A stretch of DNA of 25,108 bases from VFZS01 sp964353255 (GTDB lineage: Bacteria; Acidobacteriota; Terriglobia; Bryobacterales; Bryobacteraceae), in the NCBI GenBank assembly GCA_964353255.1, contig CAYGVJ010000079.1, forward strand, positions 1 to 25,108. Direction: 5' to 3'. Made by a program: the position numbers and the translations under genes. The notes under the pieces were generated by a model that did not search any database, was not told where the DNA came from, and worked only from the letters and a program-made list of their open reading frames with translations. Below, in pieces: positions 15,183 to 23,239 of this stretch (position 1 is its first letter; every line of letters starts with the position of its first letter).

Positions 15183-16332
15183 GGCGCCTTACCCTTTGGT
15201 GGGCGGCGGACCGATGCGCACGGCCTCGCTGGCGGAGTACTTGTCACGGGAGTACGCCCTCGAGGTGATCGTGTTCTGCGAGCCGGGACGCCCCGACCCA
15301 GCCAGCGCCTTCCCGCCCAGCCTGGCCCGGCGGGTGGGCGTGATTGAGTTACCCTATCACTCGAAGCGCTGGCCCGCCCGGGTGGCCCGGAATCTAATCC
15401 GCTTCCTACGCGGCCGCCCCCCGCTCAATGACCGCTTCTCCGGCTTCGCCAAGCCCATCCAGGACTTCCTGGCCGGCCGCCGCTACAAGCTGGCCGTGGT
15501 CGAGCACTTCTGGTGCGCGGCTTACGCTGATGAGATCGCGCCTCACGCCGAGACCCTGGTCCTGGATCTCCATAACGTGGAGTCCGTGCGCTACGCCCGC
15601 TCGGCGCCCTTCCATCCCTGGCCGATGTCGGTCGGCCTTCGCCGAGTTGCGCACGCCTGCCAGCGGACGGAGCGCCACTGGCTGCCGCGGTTTTCCCTGC
15701 TGCTGACCGCCTCTGCGGAGGACGCCCGCCGGGTGGCGGGGATAGCCCCAGGCTGCCGCTGCGCTGTGTACCCGAATGCCCTCCCCCTCGTGTCCCAGCC
15801 CCAGAGGGCCGAGGAGGACGTGGTGGTATTCTCCGGCAACTTCGATTACCCCCCGAACATCGCCGCAGTGCGCTTTTTCCGCGACCGCGTCTGGCCCCGG
15901 CTCAGCCGGCGCTGGCCTCAGTTGCGCTGGCGGCTGGTGGGCCGGAACCCAGGGGGCGTCCGAAGGCACGTGCGCAGCGACCCCCGCATTGAGCTTACCG
16001 GCCCGGTCGAAGATGCCCTCACTGAGCTGGCGGCCGCCAAAGTCGTGGTAGTTCCGCTGCTGTCCGGAAGCGGAACCCGAGTCAAGATCATCGAAGCCTG
16101 GGCCGCGGGGCGCGGCGTCGTCTCCACCAGCATTGGCGCCGAGGGCCTGCCCGCTGTCAACGGCCAGCATCTGATGTTGGCCGACACGCCGGAAGCCTTC
16201 GCCCAGGCGGTCACCGCGCTGCTGGAATCCCCGGACGAGCGCCGGCGGTTGGGCCAGGCCGGCCGGCTGCTCTACGAGCGGGAACTAACCTGGCCGGCCG
16301 CTTGGGAAAGCCTCCAGAGAGCCGGCATTTAG
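15148..16332 (+). CDS. Glycosyltransferase (GT-B, GT4-like)
   Basis: 394 residues from ATG 15148, inside the end of the previous gene. N-terminus MTKPDALLLTPEAPYPLVGGGPMRTASLAEYLS is typical of GT-B enzymes that open with a glycine loop. The donor domain carries VVFSGNFDYPPNIAAVRFF, VVPLLSGSGTRVKIIEAWAAGRGVVSTSIGAEGL and a C-terminal ERELTWPAAWESL helix. The usual EGFGLP is replaced by the SGSGTRVKIIEA form seen in a GT4 subgroup. An in-frame ATG at 15214 is possible but would delete the first strand. Likely adds one residue of the glycan. Confidence 0.88.
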   Translation: MTKPDALLLTPEAPYPLVGGGPMRTASLAEYLSREYALEVIVFCEPGRPDPASAFPPSLARRVGVIELPYHSKRWPARVARNLIRFLRGRPPLNDRFSGFAKPIQDFLAGRRYKLAVVEHFWCAAYADEIAPHAETLVLDLHNVESVRYARSAPFHPWPMSVGLRRVAHACQRTERHWLPRFSLLLTASAEDARRVAGIAPGCRCAVYPNALPLVSQPQRAEEDVVVFSGNFDYPPNIAAVRFFRDRVWPRLSRRWPQLRWRLVGRNPGGVRRHVRSDPRIELTGPVEDALTELAAAKVVVVPLLSGSGTRVKIIEAWAAGRGVVSTSIGAEGLPAVNGQHLMLADTPEAFAQAVTALLESPDERRRLGQAGRLLYERELTWPAAWESLQRAGI

Positions 16333-16357
16333 TTTCCCACCCAGCGCTGCCCCCCAC

Positions 16358-16363
16358 TATACT
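16358..16363 (+). promoter_or_regulatory. -10-like TATACT before the third glycosyltransferase
   Basis: TATACT ends 11 nt before ATG 16375 with GGAAGA between; TTCCCA at 16334-16339 is a possible -35 with 18 bp spacing. This is one of the few real gaps (42 bp) in the operon and may be an internal promoter. Confidence 0.35.
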
Positions 16364-16374
16364 GGAAGAACGGC

Positions 16375-17523
16375 ATGCGCTTTTCCGTAGACGCCCACGC
16401 CATCGGATGCCAGCTTACGGGGAACGAGGTCTACGTCCGCAACCTGCTGAATTCCTTTGCGGCTCTGGACAATACCTCGGAATTCATCGCTTATCTGGCG
16501 ACCGAGGAGACCGACGACTGGGTGCCCGAGCGCTTCCTCCGGCGCCGCGTAGCCCGCAACCCGTTCCTGCGGCTGGGCTGCGATCTGGCGCGCAAGGTCC
16601 GCCAGGACCGCCCCGACCTGCTGCATGTCCAGTACACTGCGCCGCTGGCCTGCCCGGTGCCGACCGTGGTCAGCGTCCACGATGTCAGCTTCTTCGAGCA
16701 CCCGGAGTTCTTCACCCGTCGGCGCGCCGCCCAACTCCGCTGGACCGTGCGCCGGACGATTCGACGGGCCGCGCGGATCCTGACCGGCAGCGAGTTTTCC
16801 CGCCGTGCCATATCCCGGACTTTCGGGATACACGGCGACAACATCGTGGTCATCCCGAACGCCGCTGCCACGATGTTCCGCCCGCTGGCCCGCGAGCCGG
16901 TTATCGCGGCGGCCTGGTCCCGGTTCCGGATTCCGTCCCCGTTTATACTTACCGTGGGCGACTTGCAGCCGCGCAAGAACCAGCTCGGCTTGATTCGCGC
17001 CTTCGCCGAGATGATCCGCTCCCGCCCCCAGTTGCCTCACCACCTGGTGCTGGCAGGCAAGGAGACTTGGTTCGCGCCGCGTATCCGGAAGGCCGCCGAG
17101 ACCTCCGGGGTTTCCGAGCGCATCCACTTCACCGGCTTCGTCTCGGACACCGACTTGCTCCAGCTTTACAACGCCTGCGAGTTCTTCATCTTCCCGTCCT
17201 TCTATGAGGGCTTCGGGCTGCCGGTCCTGGAGGCCATGGCGTGCGGGCGGGCGGTGGCTTGCTCGAACGCTTCGGCGCTGGTGGAAGTGGTGGATGCCGC
17301 CGCCATCTTCTTCGACCCGCACTCGACTGAGGAGACGGCCCGCGCCATGCTGGACCTGATCCTGGATCCGCAACTGCGCGCGCGCATGGAGCGCCTCGGC
17401 CTCCAGCGGACTGCTCACTTCAGTTGGCACAAGACGGCCCGGAAGACCCTGGAAGTCTACTACGAGGTGGTCGGCAGCCGCGCCGGGGCCGCGCGCGAGC
17501 GCGTTTCCGCCGCACGCCGATGA
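16375..17523 (+). CDS. Glycosyltransferase family 4-type protein
   Basis: 382 residues. N-terminus MRFSVDAHAIGCQLTGNEVYVRNLLNSF is typical of mannosyl/rhamnosyl-type GT4 enzymes (the GNEVYVRNL loop). The donor domain shows FILTVGDLQPRKNQLGLIRAF, RIHFTGFVSDTDLLQLYNAC and the E-x7-E motif in YEGFGLPVLEAMACGRAVACSN. The C-terminal tail after about 365 (SRAGAARERVSAARR) is basic. The stop overlaps the next ATG (ATGA). Confidence 0.9.
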   Translation: MRFSVDAHAIGCQLTGNEVYVRNLLNSFAALDNTSEFIAYLATEETDDWVPERFLRRRVARNPFLRLGCDLARKVRQDRPDLLHVQYTAPLACPVPTVVSVHDVSFFEHPEFFTRRRAAQLRWTVRRTIRRAARILTGSEFSRRAISRTFGIHGDNIVVIPNAAATMFRPLAREPVIAAAWSRFRIPSPFILTVGDLQPRKNQLGLIRAFAEMIRSRPQLPHHLVLAGKETWFAPRIRKAAETSGVSERIHFTGFVSDTDLLQLYNACEFFIFPSFYEGFGLPVLEAMACGRAVACSNASALVEVVDAAAIFFDPHSTEETARAMLDLILDPQLRARMERLGLQRTAHFSWHKTARKTLEVYYEVVGSRAGAARERVSAARR

Positions 17524-18203
17524 AGCCGCTGCTGCTCACCCTGGGGCTCGCGCTGGGCGCGCTCGCCTGCCTGGCGCAGCCCGCCGGGGAGGAAACGCTA
17601 AACTACCTCATCAACTGGCCCAGCGGTCTGAGCCTGGGCGAGGCTCGCCTCCAGGCCAAGGGCGCGGACCGGCGCTGGCAGCTCGAATTCACCTTGGAGG
17701 CCGCGCTGCCGGGTTCGGCGGTGAACGATCGCTACCAGTCCATTGCGGGGCGGGAGGATTACTGCTCGCTCGAGTTCGAGAAGCAAATCGTTCACGGCAA
17801 GCGCAAGGGGCACGAGCGAACCGCTTTCGACCTCCCGCGCTCGCTAGCCACCCGGCAGACCCTGGACGGCGGAGGCTCCTCCGAGATCCCGACCGCCGCC
17901 TGCCCCAAAGATGCGCTCACTTTCCTTTACTACCTGCGCCGGGAACTGAGCCAGGGACGCCTGCCGCCCGAGCAGACTGTTTTCTTCGGCGCCTCCTACC
18001 AGGTCCGCCTCGAATTCGGCGGAGCCCAGAAGCTCCGCACGGGCGACTCGACCGTGGAGGCCGACCGGCTGGTGGCTTCGGTCAAAGGGCCGGCCGCTGA
18101 GATCACCTTCGAGGTCTTCTTCGCCCGTGACGCCAAACGCACCCTGGTGCTCGCCCGAGTCCCCTTCCCCATGGGCATCTTCTCGATGGAGCTGGTCCCC
18201 TGA
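17520..18203 (+). CDS. Exported DUF3108-like protein
   Basis: 227 residues from ATG 17520, the overlap start. The first 19 residues (MKPLLLTLGLALGALACLA) are a signal peptide. The body is beta-rich, with LNYLINWPSGLSLGEARL, WQLEFTLEAALPG, DRYQSIAG and late TFEVFFARDAKRTLVLARVPFPMG, which matches the layout of DUF3108 periplasmic proteins. Two cysteines (about 82 and 123) may form a disulfide. Biochemical function is unknown. Its position between glycosyltransferase genes and the tight coupling suggest a role in glycan passage through the periplasm, but this is inference. Confidence 0.7.
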   Translation: MKPLLLTLGLALGALACLAQPAGEETLNYLINWPSGLSLGEARLQAKGADRRWQLEFTLEAALPGSAVNDRYQSIAGREDYCSLEFEKQIVHGKRKGHERTAFDLPRSLATRQTLDGGGSSEIPTAACPKDALTFLYYLRRELSQGRLPPEQTVFFGASYQVRLEFGGAQKLRTGDSTVEADRLVASVKGPAAEITFEVFFARDAKRTLVLARVPFPMGIFSMELVP

Positions 18204-18206
18204 GCC

Positions 18207-20195
18207 ATGCGGGTCGCGTTTTTCTCCCCCATGCCGCCCTCCAGAAGCGGCATTGCCGACTACTCGGCAGCCCTGGCGGAGCCGCTGGCCCGCCTGGTCG
18301 AGTTGGACATCTTTGCCGGGCCGCCGGGCGGATTCGACCCCTCCCGCTATGATGTCCGGCTCTACCAGATCGGCAACAACCCCTACCACGCTTTCGCCTA
18401 CGAGATGGCGCTGGAGCATCCGGGCGTGGTGGTCATGCACGAATCCAACCTCCACCACCTGATTGCCGATCTCACCGTCAAGCGCAATGACTGGGACGCC
18501 TACCTGAAGGAGTGCGAGTACAACGGCGGGGCGGCGGCGCTCGAGTACGCTGTGCGGGTCCGCGCGCTCCAAGTGGGTCCGGACTACGAGGGCGTCCCCA
18601 TGACGCGGCGCTTGCTGGAGCGCAGCCGCGCCCTCATCGTCCATAGCCGCTTCATGCTCGAGGCCATGCGCCAAGCCAGCTTTCAAGGGCCCATCGCGCG
18701 TATCCCCCACGGCGCCTGGATTCCGCAAGCCGACCGCATGTTATACCGCCAGCGCCTCGGGCTGGACGAATCCCCCCCCTTGATCGGCGTCTTCGGGTAT
18801 CTGAAGCCTTACAAGCGCATTGCGGAGTCGCTCGGCGCCTTCCGCCGCCTGGTACGTCTGGAGCCTCGGGCCAAGATGATCCTGGCCGGCGAGCTGCACC
18901 CCGACTGTCCGGTGCACTCGCTGGTGACCACCCTGGGCCTCTCGGCTCACGTGCGAACGCTAGGGTTCACTTCCATCGAGGATTTCACCGGATACCTGGC
19001 CGCCTGCGACATCGTGCTCAACCTGCGCTACCCAACCGTGGGAGAGACTTCCGGCAGCCTCTTGCGCGCGCTCGGGCTGGGCAAGGCGGTCCTGGTTTCC
19101 GACGTGGGCGCTTTCAGCGAGCTGCCGGATGACGCCTGCCTGAAGGTGCCGGTGGATGCGACCGAGGAAGACCAGATCTTCGAGTACCTCAATCTGCTGG
19201 TGTCGCGACCGGATATCGCAGGCGCCTTGGGACGCCGCGCCCGGCAGTACGTCGAGCGCGAGTGCAACTGGGAGCTGGTTGCCCGCCGCTACGCTTCCTT
19301 CCTGGAGGCTCTTTCCGAGGGCCGGAAAATCGGGGACTGGCTAGGGTGTCCCTCCGTGGACACCCCTGCCTGTCCCCGATTCTCGTCCCCTGCCCCGCCA
19401 CCCTCCGGCGAATACGTTCTGGGCTGGGCCGCGACTCCGGAGGCCAGGGCTTACGTCGAGACGCACATGTCACGGCTGGAGAAAACCCTGGAGATCACCC
19501 CGCCCGGGGGCCCTCACGACCGCATCCTGGAGATGGGGGCCTACCTGCAAATCACGCCCGCGCTGAAGACCCGGCTGGGTTACGGCGAGGTGCGCGCCTG
19601 CTACTACGGACCGGCAGGACGCGTTGACCACCGCAGCGTGGTCTCCGCTTCGGGCGAGCAGTTCGCCTGCCAGGTGGACCTGTTCGACGCCGAGAACGAC
19701 CCTTTTCCTTACCCGGATGAGTACTTCGCCACGGTGCTCTGCTGTGAGCTGCTCGAGCACCTTTCCGTGGACCCCATGCGCGCCCTGGTGGAGATCAACC
19801 GCGTCCTCCGCGCAGGCGGGCACTTGGTGCTCACCACGCCCAACCTGGCCTCGTTGCGCGCCCTTTCCGCCGTGCTTCAGGGTTACCACCCCGGCTTCCT
19901 CCCGCATTACCTGGAGCCCGCTCCCGACGGCGCCCGGGAAGCGCGACACGCACGCGAGTACACACCACGCGAGATCCATGACCTGCTCGAGGACGCCGGC
20001 TTCGAGGTGGCACGGCTGGAAACCGGCCCGTTCCGAGAGAAACCGGAACCGGAGCTGGCCTGGGTGCGGCATCTGCTCGAGCGCTACCGCCTGGCCACGG
20101 AACTGCGCGGCGATGGCATATACGCGGTGGGCCGCAAGACCGGACCGGTACGCACCCGCTACCCGGCCTGGCTCTATGCCAGCGAGGCGCAATGA
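18207..20195 (+). CDS. Glycosyltransferase-methyltransferase fusion protein
   Basis: 662 residues. Residues 1 to about 372 form a GT-B glycosyltransferase: MRVAFFSPMPPSRSGIADYSAAL, VVVMHESNLHHLIAD, LIGVFGYLKPYKRIAESLGAF, and a donor site in VGETSGSLLRALGLGKAVLVSD. Residues about 410-662 form a SAM-type methyltransferase: ILEMGAYLQITPAL at the motif I position, ATVLCCELLEHLSVDPMRALVEINRVLRAGGHLVLTTPN, and YTPREIHDLLEDAGFEV. Motif I lacks the usual GxGxG, so activity is uncertain. The linker (about 374-393) is encoded by a palindromic repeat. Fusion suggests sugar transfer coupled to methylation, perhaps chain capping. Starts three bases after the previous stop and overlaps the permease gene by ATGA. 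Confidence 0.88.
   Translation: MRVAFFSPMPPSRSGIADYSAALAEPLARLVELDIFAGPPGGFDPSRYDVRLYQIGNNPYHAFAYEMALEHPGVVVMHESNLHHLIADLTVKRNDWDAYLKECEYNGGAAALEYAVRVRALQVGPDYEGVPMTRRLLERSRALIVHSRFMLEAMRQASFQGPIARIPHGAWIPQADRMLYRQRLGLDESPPLIGVFGYLKPYKRIAESLGAFRRLVRLEPRAKMILAGELHPDCPVHSLVTTLGLSAHVRTLGFTSIEDFTGYLAACDIVLNLRYPTVGETSGSLLRALGLGKAVLVSDVGAFSELPDDACLKVPVDATEEDQIFEYLNLLVSRPDIAGALGRRARQYVERECNWELVARRYASFLEALSEGRKIGDWLGCPSVDTPACPRFSSPAPPPSGEYVLGWAATPEARAYVETHMSRLEKTLEITPPGGPHDRILEMGAYLQITPALKTRLGYGEVRACYYGPAGRVDHRSVVSASGEQFACQVDLFDAENDPFPYPDEYFATVLCCELLEHLSVDPMRALVEINRVLRAGGHLVLTTPNLASLRALSAVLQGYHPGFLPHYLEPAPDGAREARHAREYTPREIHDLLEDAGFEVARLETGPFREKPEPELAWVRHLLERYRLATELRGDGIYAVGRKTGPVRTRYPAWLYASEAQ
19325..19384 (+). 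repeat. Palindromic repeat element inside the coding sequence
   Basis: Outer arms AATCGGGGAC (19328-19337) and GTCCCCGATT (19372-19381) are perfect inverse complements and extend to 12 of 13 at 19325-19337. An inner hairpin pairs GGGTGTCC (19344-19351) with GGACACCC (19358-19365) over a CTCCGT loop. It lies in frame in the inter-domain linker and shares the GCCTGTCC core with the hairpins of the 6791-6919 element. Confidence 0.7.
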
Positions 20196-21430
20196 GCGTC
20201 CGCTACACCGAGGTTGACGTTTCCGAGCCGCGACCGTCAGGGAGCGGATTCGTTGTCCCGGTCCGGCTACGGATCGAGAACCTTTCAGCGGAGGCCTGGC
20301 GCGCGGAGGAAGGCTTTGCCATCGGCTACCAGGTCTTCGACCCGAACACCGGCACGCTTATCTCTGACGGCCTCCGCGCACCGATCGCGCGGGAGGTGGC
20401 GCCCGCCGAAGTGGCGGATATAGAACTGGAAGTCGAGCTGCCCGCCGAAGCCGGCCGCTACCGGGTGTTCGTTTCCCCCCTGCGAGAGCAGATCTGCTGG
20501 TACTACACCCAGGGCTGGCGTTTCCTGCTCGCTGAGGTCACCGTAGCCGGCGGCCAAGCCAGGCTCGAGCGCGTCAAGGTCACGACTCTCGGCGCCCTCC
20601 GCCTGGAGACTCTGCTGCGCTCGGCGGGTCGGGCTTTCAAGTACCCAGTGCTGGCCATCTGGCGCAACCGCAGCCTGATCGGCTCGATGGTGCGCCGCGA
20701 CATCCTGGGCCGCTACCGCGGCTCCTTCGGCGGGATGTTCTGGACGGTGCTCAACCCGCTGCTGCTGATGATCACCTACTTCTTCGTCTTCGGCATCGTG
20801 CTCAGAACGCGCTTCGGCAACGATCCCAGCCGCGCCGGCTTCGTTCTGTACTTCCTGGCCGGCATGCTGCCCTGGCTGGCCTTCAGCGAGGCCGCCGGCC
20901 GCGCGCCGTTCGTGATCCTGGAGCACCGCAACTTCGTCAAGAAACTGGTATTCCCACTGGAGATCCTGCCCGTCAACCTGGTGCTGGCGGGCCTGGTAAC
21001 CGAGGTGTTCGCCCTGGGCATCTTCGGCATAGGGCTTCTGCTGGCTCGCGGGGCGGTTCCCCTCACCGTGCTCTGGCTGCCCGCGCTGCTCATCCCCCAG
21101 TTGCTGTTCACCATGGGGCTGTGCTGGTTCCTGGCCGCCCTGGGCGCCTACGTGCGGGACCTGGGGCAAGTCAACGGCTTCCTGCTCACGCTGTGGTTCT
21201 TCCTGACTCCCATCTGCTACCCGGTGGAGTCCCTGCCGGCAGTGGCCATGCCGATCCTGGCGAAAAACCCTCTGTTCGTGCTGGTGGCGGGCTACCGCGC
21301 CATCTTCCTGGAGCGGCAGGCGCCGGCCTTCGGGCCGCTGTGGAAGCTGTGGCTGCTGTCCGCCGTGGTGTGCCTGGCCGCCCACGCCTGGTTCTACAAG
21401 CTCAAGAAGAACTTCGCGGATGTGATCTGA
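20192..21430 (+). CDS. O-antigen-type ABC transporter permease (Wzm-like) with N-terminal beta-sandwich domain
   Basis: 412 residues. From about 150 onward it is an ABC-2 polysaccharide exporter permease: an amphipathic RNRSLIGSMVRRDILGRYRGSFGGMFWTVLNPLLLMITYFFVFG start, several membrane helices, an LTLWFFLTPICYPVESLP segment and a C-terminal WFYKLKKNFADVI. Residues 1 to about 125 are an added soluble domain rich in strands (VPVRLRIENLSAEAWRAEEGF, GYQVFDPNTGTLISDGLR, AGRYRVFVSPLREQICWYY), resembling the glycan-recognition domain usually carried by the ATPase Wzt. The permease would move a lipid-linked glycan across the inner membrane but needs an ATPase that is absent here. Start overlaps the previous gene by ATGA. 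Confidence 0.88.
   Translation: MSVRYTEVDVSEPRPSGSGFVVPVRLRIENLSAEAWRAEEGFAIGYQVFDPNTGTLISDGLRAPIAREVAPAEVADIELEVELPAEAGRYRVFVSPLREQICWYYTQGWRFLLAEVTVAGGQARLERVKVTTLGALRLETLLRSAGRAFKYPVLAIWRNRSLIGSMVRRDILGRYRGSFGGMFWTVLNPLLLMITYFFVFGIVLRTRFGNDPSRAGFVLYFLAGMLPWLAFSEAAGRAPFVILEHRNFVKKLVFPLEILPVNLVLAGLVTEVFALGIFGIGLLLARGAVPLTVLWLPALLIPQLLFTMGLCWFLAALGAYVRDLGQVNGFLLTLWFFLTPICYPVESLPAVAMPILAKNPLFVLVAGYRAIFLERQAPAFGPLWKLWLLSAVVCLAAHAWFYKLKKNFADVI
21386..21430 (+). repeat. 45-bp direct repeat copy 1: 3' end of permease gene
   Basis: Encodes AWFYKLKKNFADVI plus stop. It recurs at 22738-22782 with one mismatch (GATCTGA versus GATATGA). The AAA ATPase gene lies between the two copies. Confidence 0.95.
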
Positions 21431-21473
21431 GGGGTACTGGGGGCCGTCAGAGGGATTAAAATGGGTTAGGACC

Positions 21474-22688
21474 ATGCCGGAGAATACGAAGGGGAGGAGT
21501 CCATTCTACCCGGGGCAACCGGTCCCCGTGGAGCTTTTCGTGGGCCGGGCGGAACAGATCCGCAGGATCATGGAGCGCGGGGTGGGCCAGGTTGCGGCGG
21601 GCAAACCGGTAGCGATCTTCGTGCAGGGGGAGTACGGCATCGGCAAGAGCTCGATCGCGGGCGTCGTCCAACGGGTCGCCGAGAACGGGCACGGGTTGCA
21701 CAGCATCTACGCGCCCCTGGGAGGAGCACGGACACTGGACGACGTCGCTGCGGGGGTTCTGGAAGCGACCTTGCGGTCGGGGGCTTTTGACCCCAGCAGG
21801 TCCGAGCGGGTGCGGAACTGGCTGGGGAAGTACATCGGCCAACAGGAGCTCTTCGGGTTCACTCTGAATGCCGCGGCTCTTAAGCAGGATGCGCCACAGA
21901 TCGCCAATCCGTTCCGGATGCTGGGGTTCCTTGGGGAAGCCAGGAAGAGGCTGGCAGATTTCGGGGTGAAAGGCATCTTCCTGGTCTTGGACGAGATCAA
22001 CGGGGTAACTCGCAACGCAGACTTCGCGCATTTCATCAAGGGGCTGGTGGACACGAATGCGATGACTTCAGAACCCCTGCCGCTTCTGCTGATGCTGTGC
22101 GGGGTCGAGGAGCGGCGGAGGGAGATGATTGAGGAGCACCGGCCGGTGGACCGCATCTTTGACGTGGTCCAGATCGACCCCATGCGAGCCGAAGAATCCG
22201 CGCAGTTTTTCCAGCGCGCGTTCGAGTCGGTGCAGATGTCGGTTGAGCCTGCCGCTATGGCCCTGCTGGCCCACTACTCCGCAGGATTCCCTAAGATCAT
22301 GCACCTACTGGGTGACGCCGCCTACTGGCTGGATCAAGACGGGGTGGTGAGCGACGTGGATGCGGTCGCAGCCCTCTTCACGGCGGCTGCGGATGTGGGG
22401 AAGAAGTACGTGGATCAGCAGGTCTACCAGGCTCTTCGAAGCACCGATTATCGCTCCATCCTCGCCAAGATCGCCCGCCTTGATCCCGCCGAGTTGCGCT
22501 TCACGAAGGCGCAGATCGAAGCGGGCCTCACCCACACGCAGAAGCTGAAGTTGAACAACTTCCTTCAGAAGATGAAGAAGCTCAAGGTCGTGCGGTCTGG
22601 CGAGGTTCGGGGGGAGTACGTCTTCACCAGTCGCATGGTGCGCCTCTACATCTGGCTGCAAAGTCTTGAACGTCCCACATCAGGCTGA
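21474..22688 (+). CDS. ORC1/CDC6-like AAA ATPase with C-terminal winged helix
   Basis: 404 residues. Walker A GEYGIGKS (52-59), Walker B IFLVLDE (168-174), then an arginine-rich sensor region. The C-terminal part (about 340-404: FTKAQIEAGLTHTQKLKLNNFLQKMKKLKVVRS, YVFTSRMVRLYIWLQ) reads as a winged helix. It lacks an ABC signature, so it is not the missing Wzt. Such stand-alone ATPases of the AAA_16/ATPase_2 type are common in mobile and defence regions; the role is unknown. Its coding strand is visibly more G-rich than the C-rich operon before it. A TAAAAT at 21457-21462 lies 11 nt upstream of the ATG. Confidence 0.8.
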   Translation: MPENTKGRSPFYPGQPVPVELFVGRAEQIRRIMERGVGQVAAGKPVAIFVQGEYGIGKSSIAGVVQRVAENGHGLHSIYAPLGGARTLDDVAAGVLEATLRSGAFDPSRSERVRNWLGKYIGQQELFGFTLNAAALKQDAPQIANPFRMLGFLGEARKRLADFGVKGIFLVLDEINGVTRNADFAHFIKGLVDTNAMTSEPLPLLLMLCGVEERRREMIEEHRPVDRIFDVVQIDPMRAEESAQFFQRAFESVQMSVEPAAMALLAHYSAGFPKIMHLLGDAAYWLDQDGVVSDVDAVAALFTAAADVGKKYVDQQVYQALRSTDYRSILAKIARLDPAELRFTKAQIEAGLTHTQKLKLNNFLQKMKKLKVVRSGEVRGEYVFTSRMVRLYIWLQSLERPTSG

Positions 22689-22691
22689 GCT

Positions 22692-22782
22692 CATAGTGGC
22701 GGGGGCGGTTCCGTGCAGCATCAACCCGCTCCACTGGGCCTGGTTCTACAAGCTCAAGAAGAACTTCGCGGATGTGATATGA
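22692..22782 (+). pseudogene. Remnant of a second permease 3' end (contains 45-bp repeat copy 2)
   Basis: In one frame this reads LIVAGAVPCSINPLHWAWFYKLKK and onward to NFADVI and a TGA. The last 45 bp (22738-22782) are 44/45 identical to the true permease end. The upstream part only loosely resembles the VLVAG region of the intact gene, as if an internal segment had been deleted. No start codon or full domain remains. It may be a decayed tandem duplicate or a footprint of insertion of the AAA gene. Confidence 0.6.
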
Positions 22783-22801
22783 ACCCGCAGCCATCAACCT
22801 C

Positions 22802-23239
22802 CTACAACAGCGGGTTGAGTACGCGCAGGAACGGGAACTGCAAGAAGTCGGTGTCGGCGGTGACGATTTCCTGAACGCCGTGCTCCCGCATCAACACCGC
22901 CGTCGAGACGTCGTAGAATAGGTTCCCGGCCGGGTGTGCGAGCTCGTTGAGCGTCTTCTGAAGAAGCTGCCAATGGCGCTGTGTCGGCGCCAGGACGGAA
23001 ACCTCCTGGCGCTCCAGCAGCACTCCCAGGTAACTACAGGCTTGCTGCGCCGACAAGGCTCTGGGAAAAACCCTCGCGTGGGTAGCGACTCGCAGGAACT
23101 CGTAGATGATTCCCCAGCTCAGGCACCAGGGCGTGCCTTCCGCGAGATGCTGTTCCAGGAAGCCGCGGGCCCTGGCATGATGCTCGCTGCGCGAGTTGAC
23201 GCTGTGAAGGAGGATGTTGGTATCGATCAGGAACCTCAT
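22802..23239 (-). CDS. PIN-domain toxin (VapC-like ribonuclease)
   Basis: 145 residues from ATG 23239. PIN acidic residues: D6 (MRFLIDTNILLHS), E47 (GIIYEFLRVA), D110 (LFYDVSTAVLMREHG) and D129/D131 (VTADTDFLQF). Resembles the VapC group paired with RHH antitoxins. Its ATG overlaps the antitoxin stop (ATGA), giving strict coupling. Only about 15% of positions look shared with the first PIN protein by eye, so the two are not recent duplicates. Confidence 0.9.
   Translation of the reverse strand: MRFLIDTNILLHSVNSRSEHHARARGFLEQHLAEGTPWCLSWGIIYEFLRVATHARVFPRALSAQQACSYLGVLLERQEVSVLAPTQRHWQLLQKTLNELAHPAGNLFYDVSTAVLMREHGVQEIVTADTDFLQFPFLRVLNPLL

Noticed and set aside
21474..22688. The AAA ATPase as the missing Wzt partner of the permease
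   Set aside because: It has Walker A and B but no ABC signature (LSGGQ-type) or Q-loop pattern, and it ends in a winged helix, so it is not an ABC ATPase.
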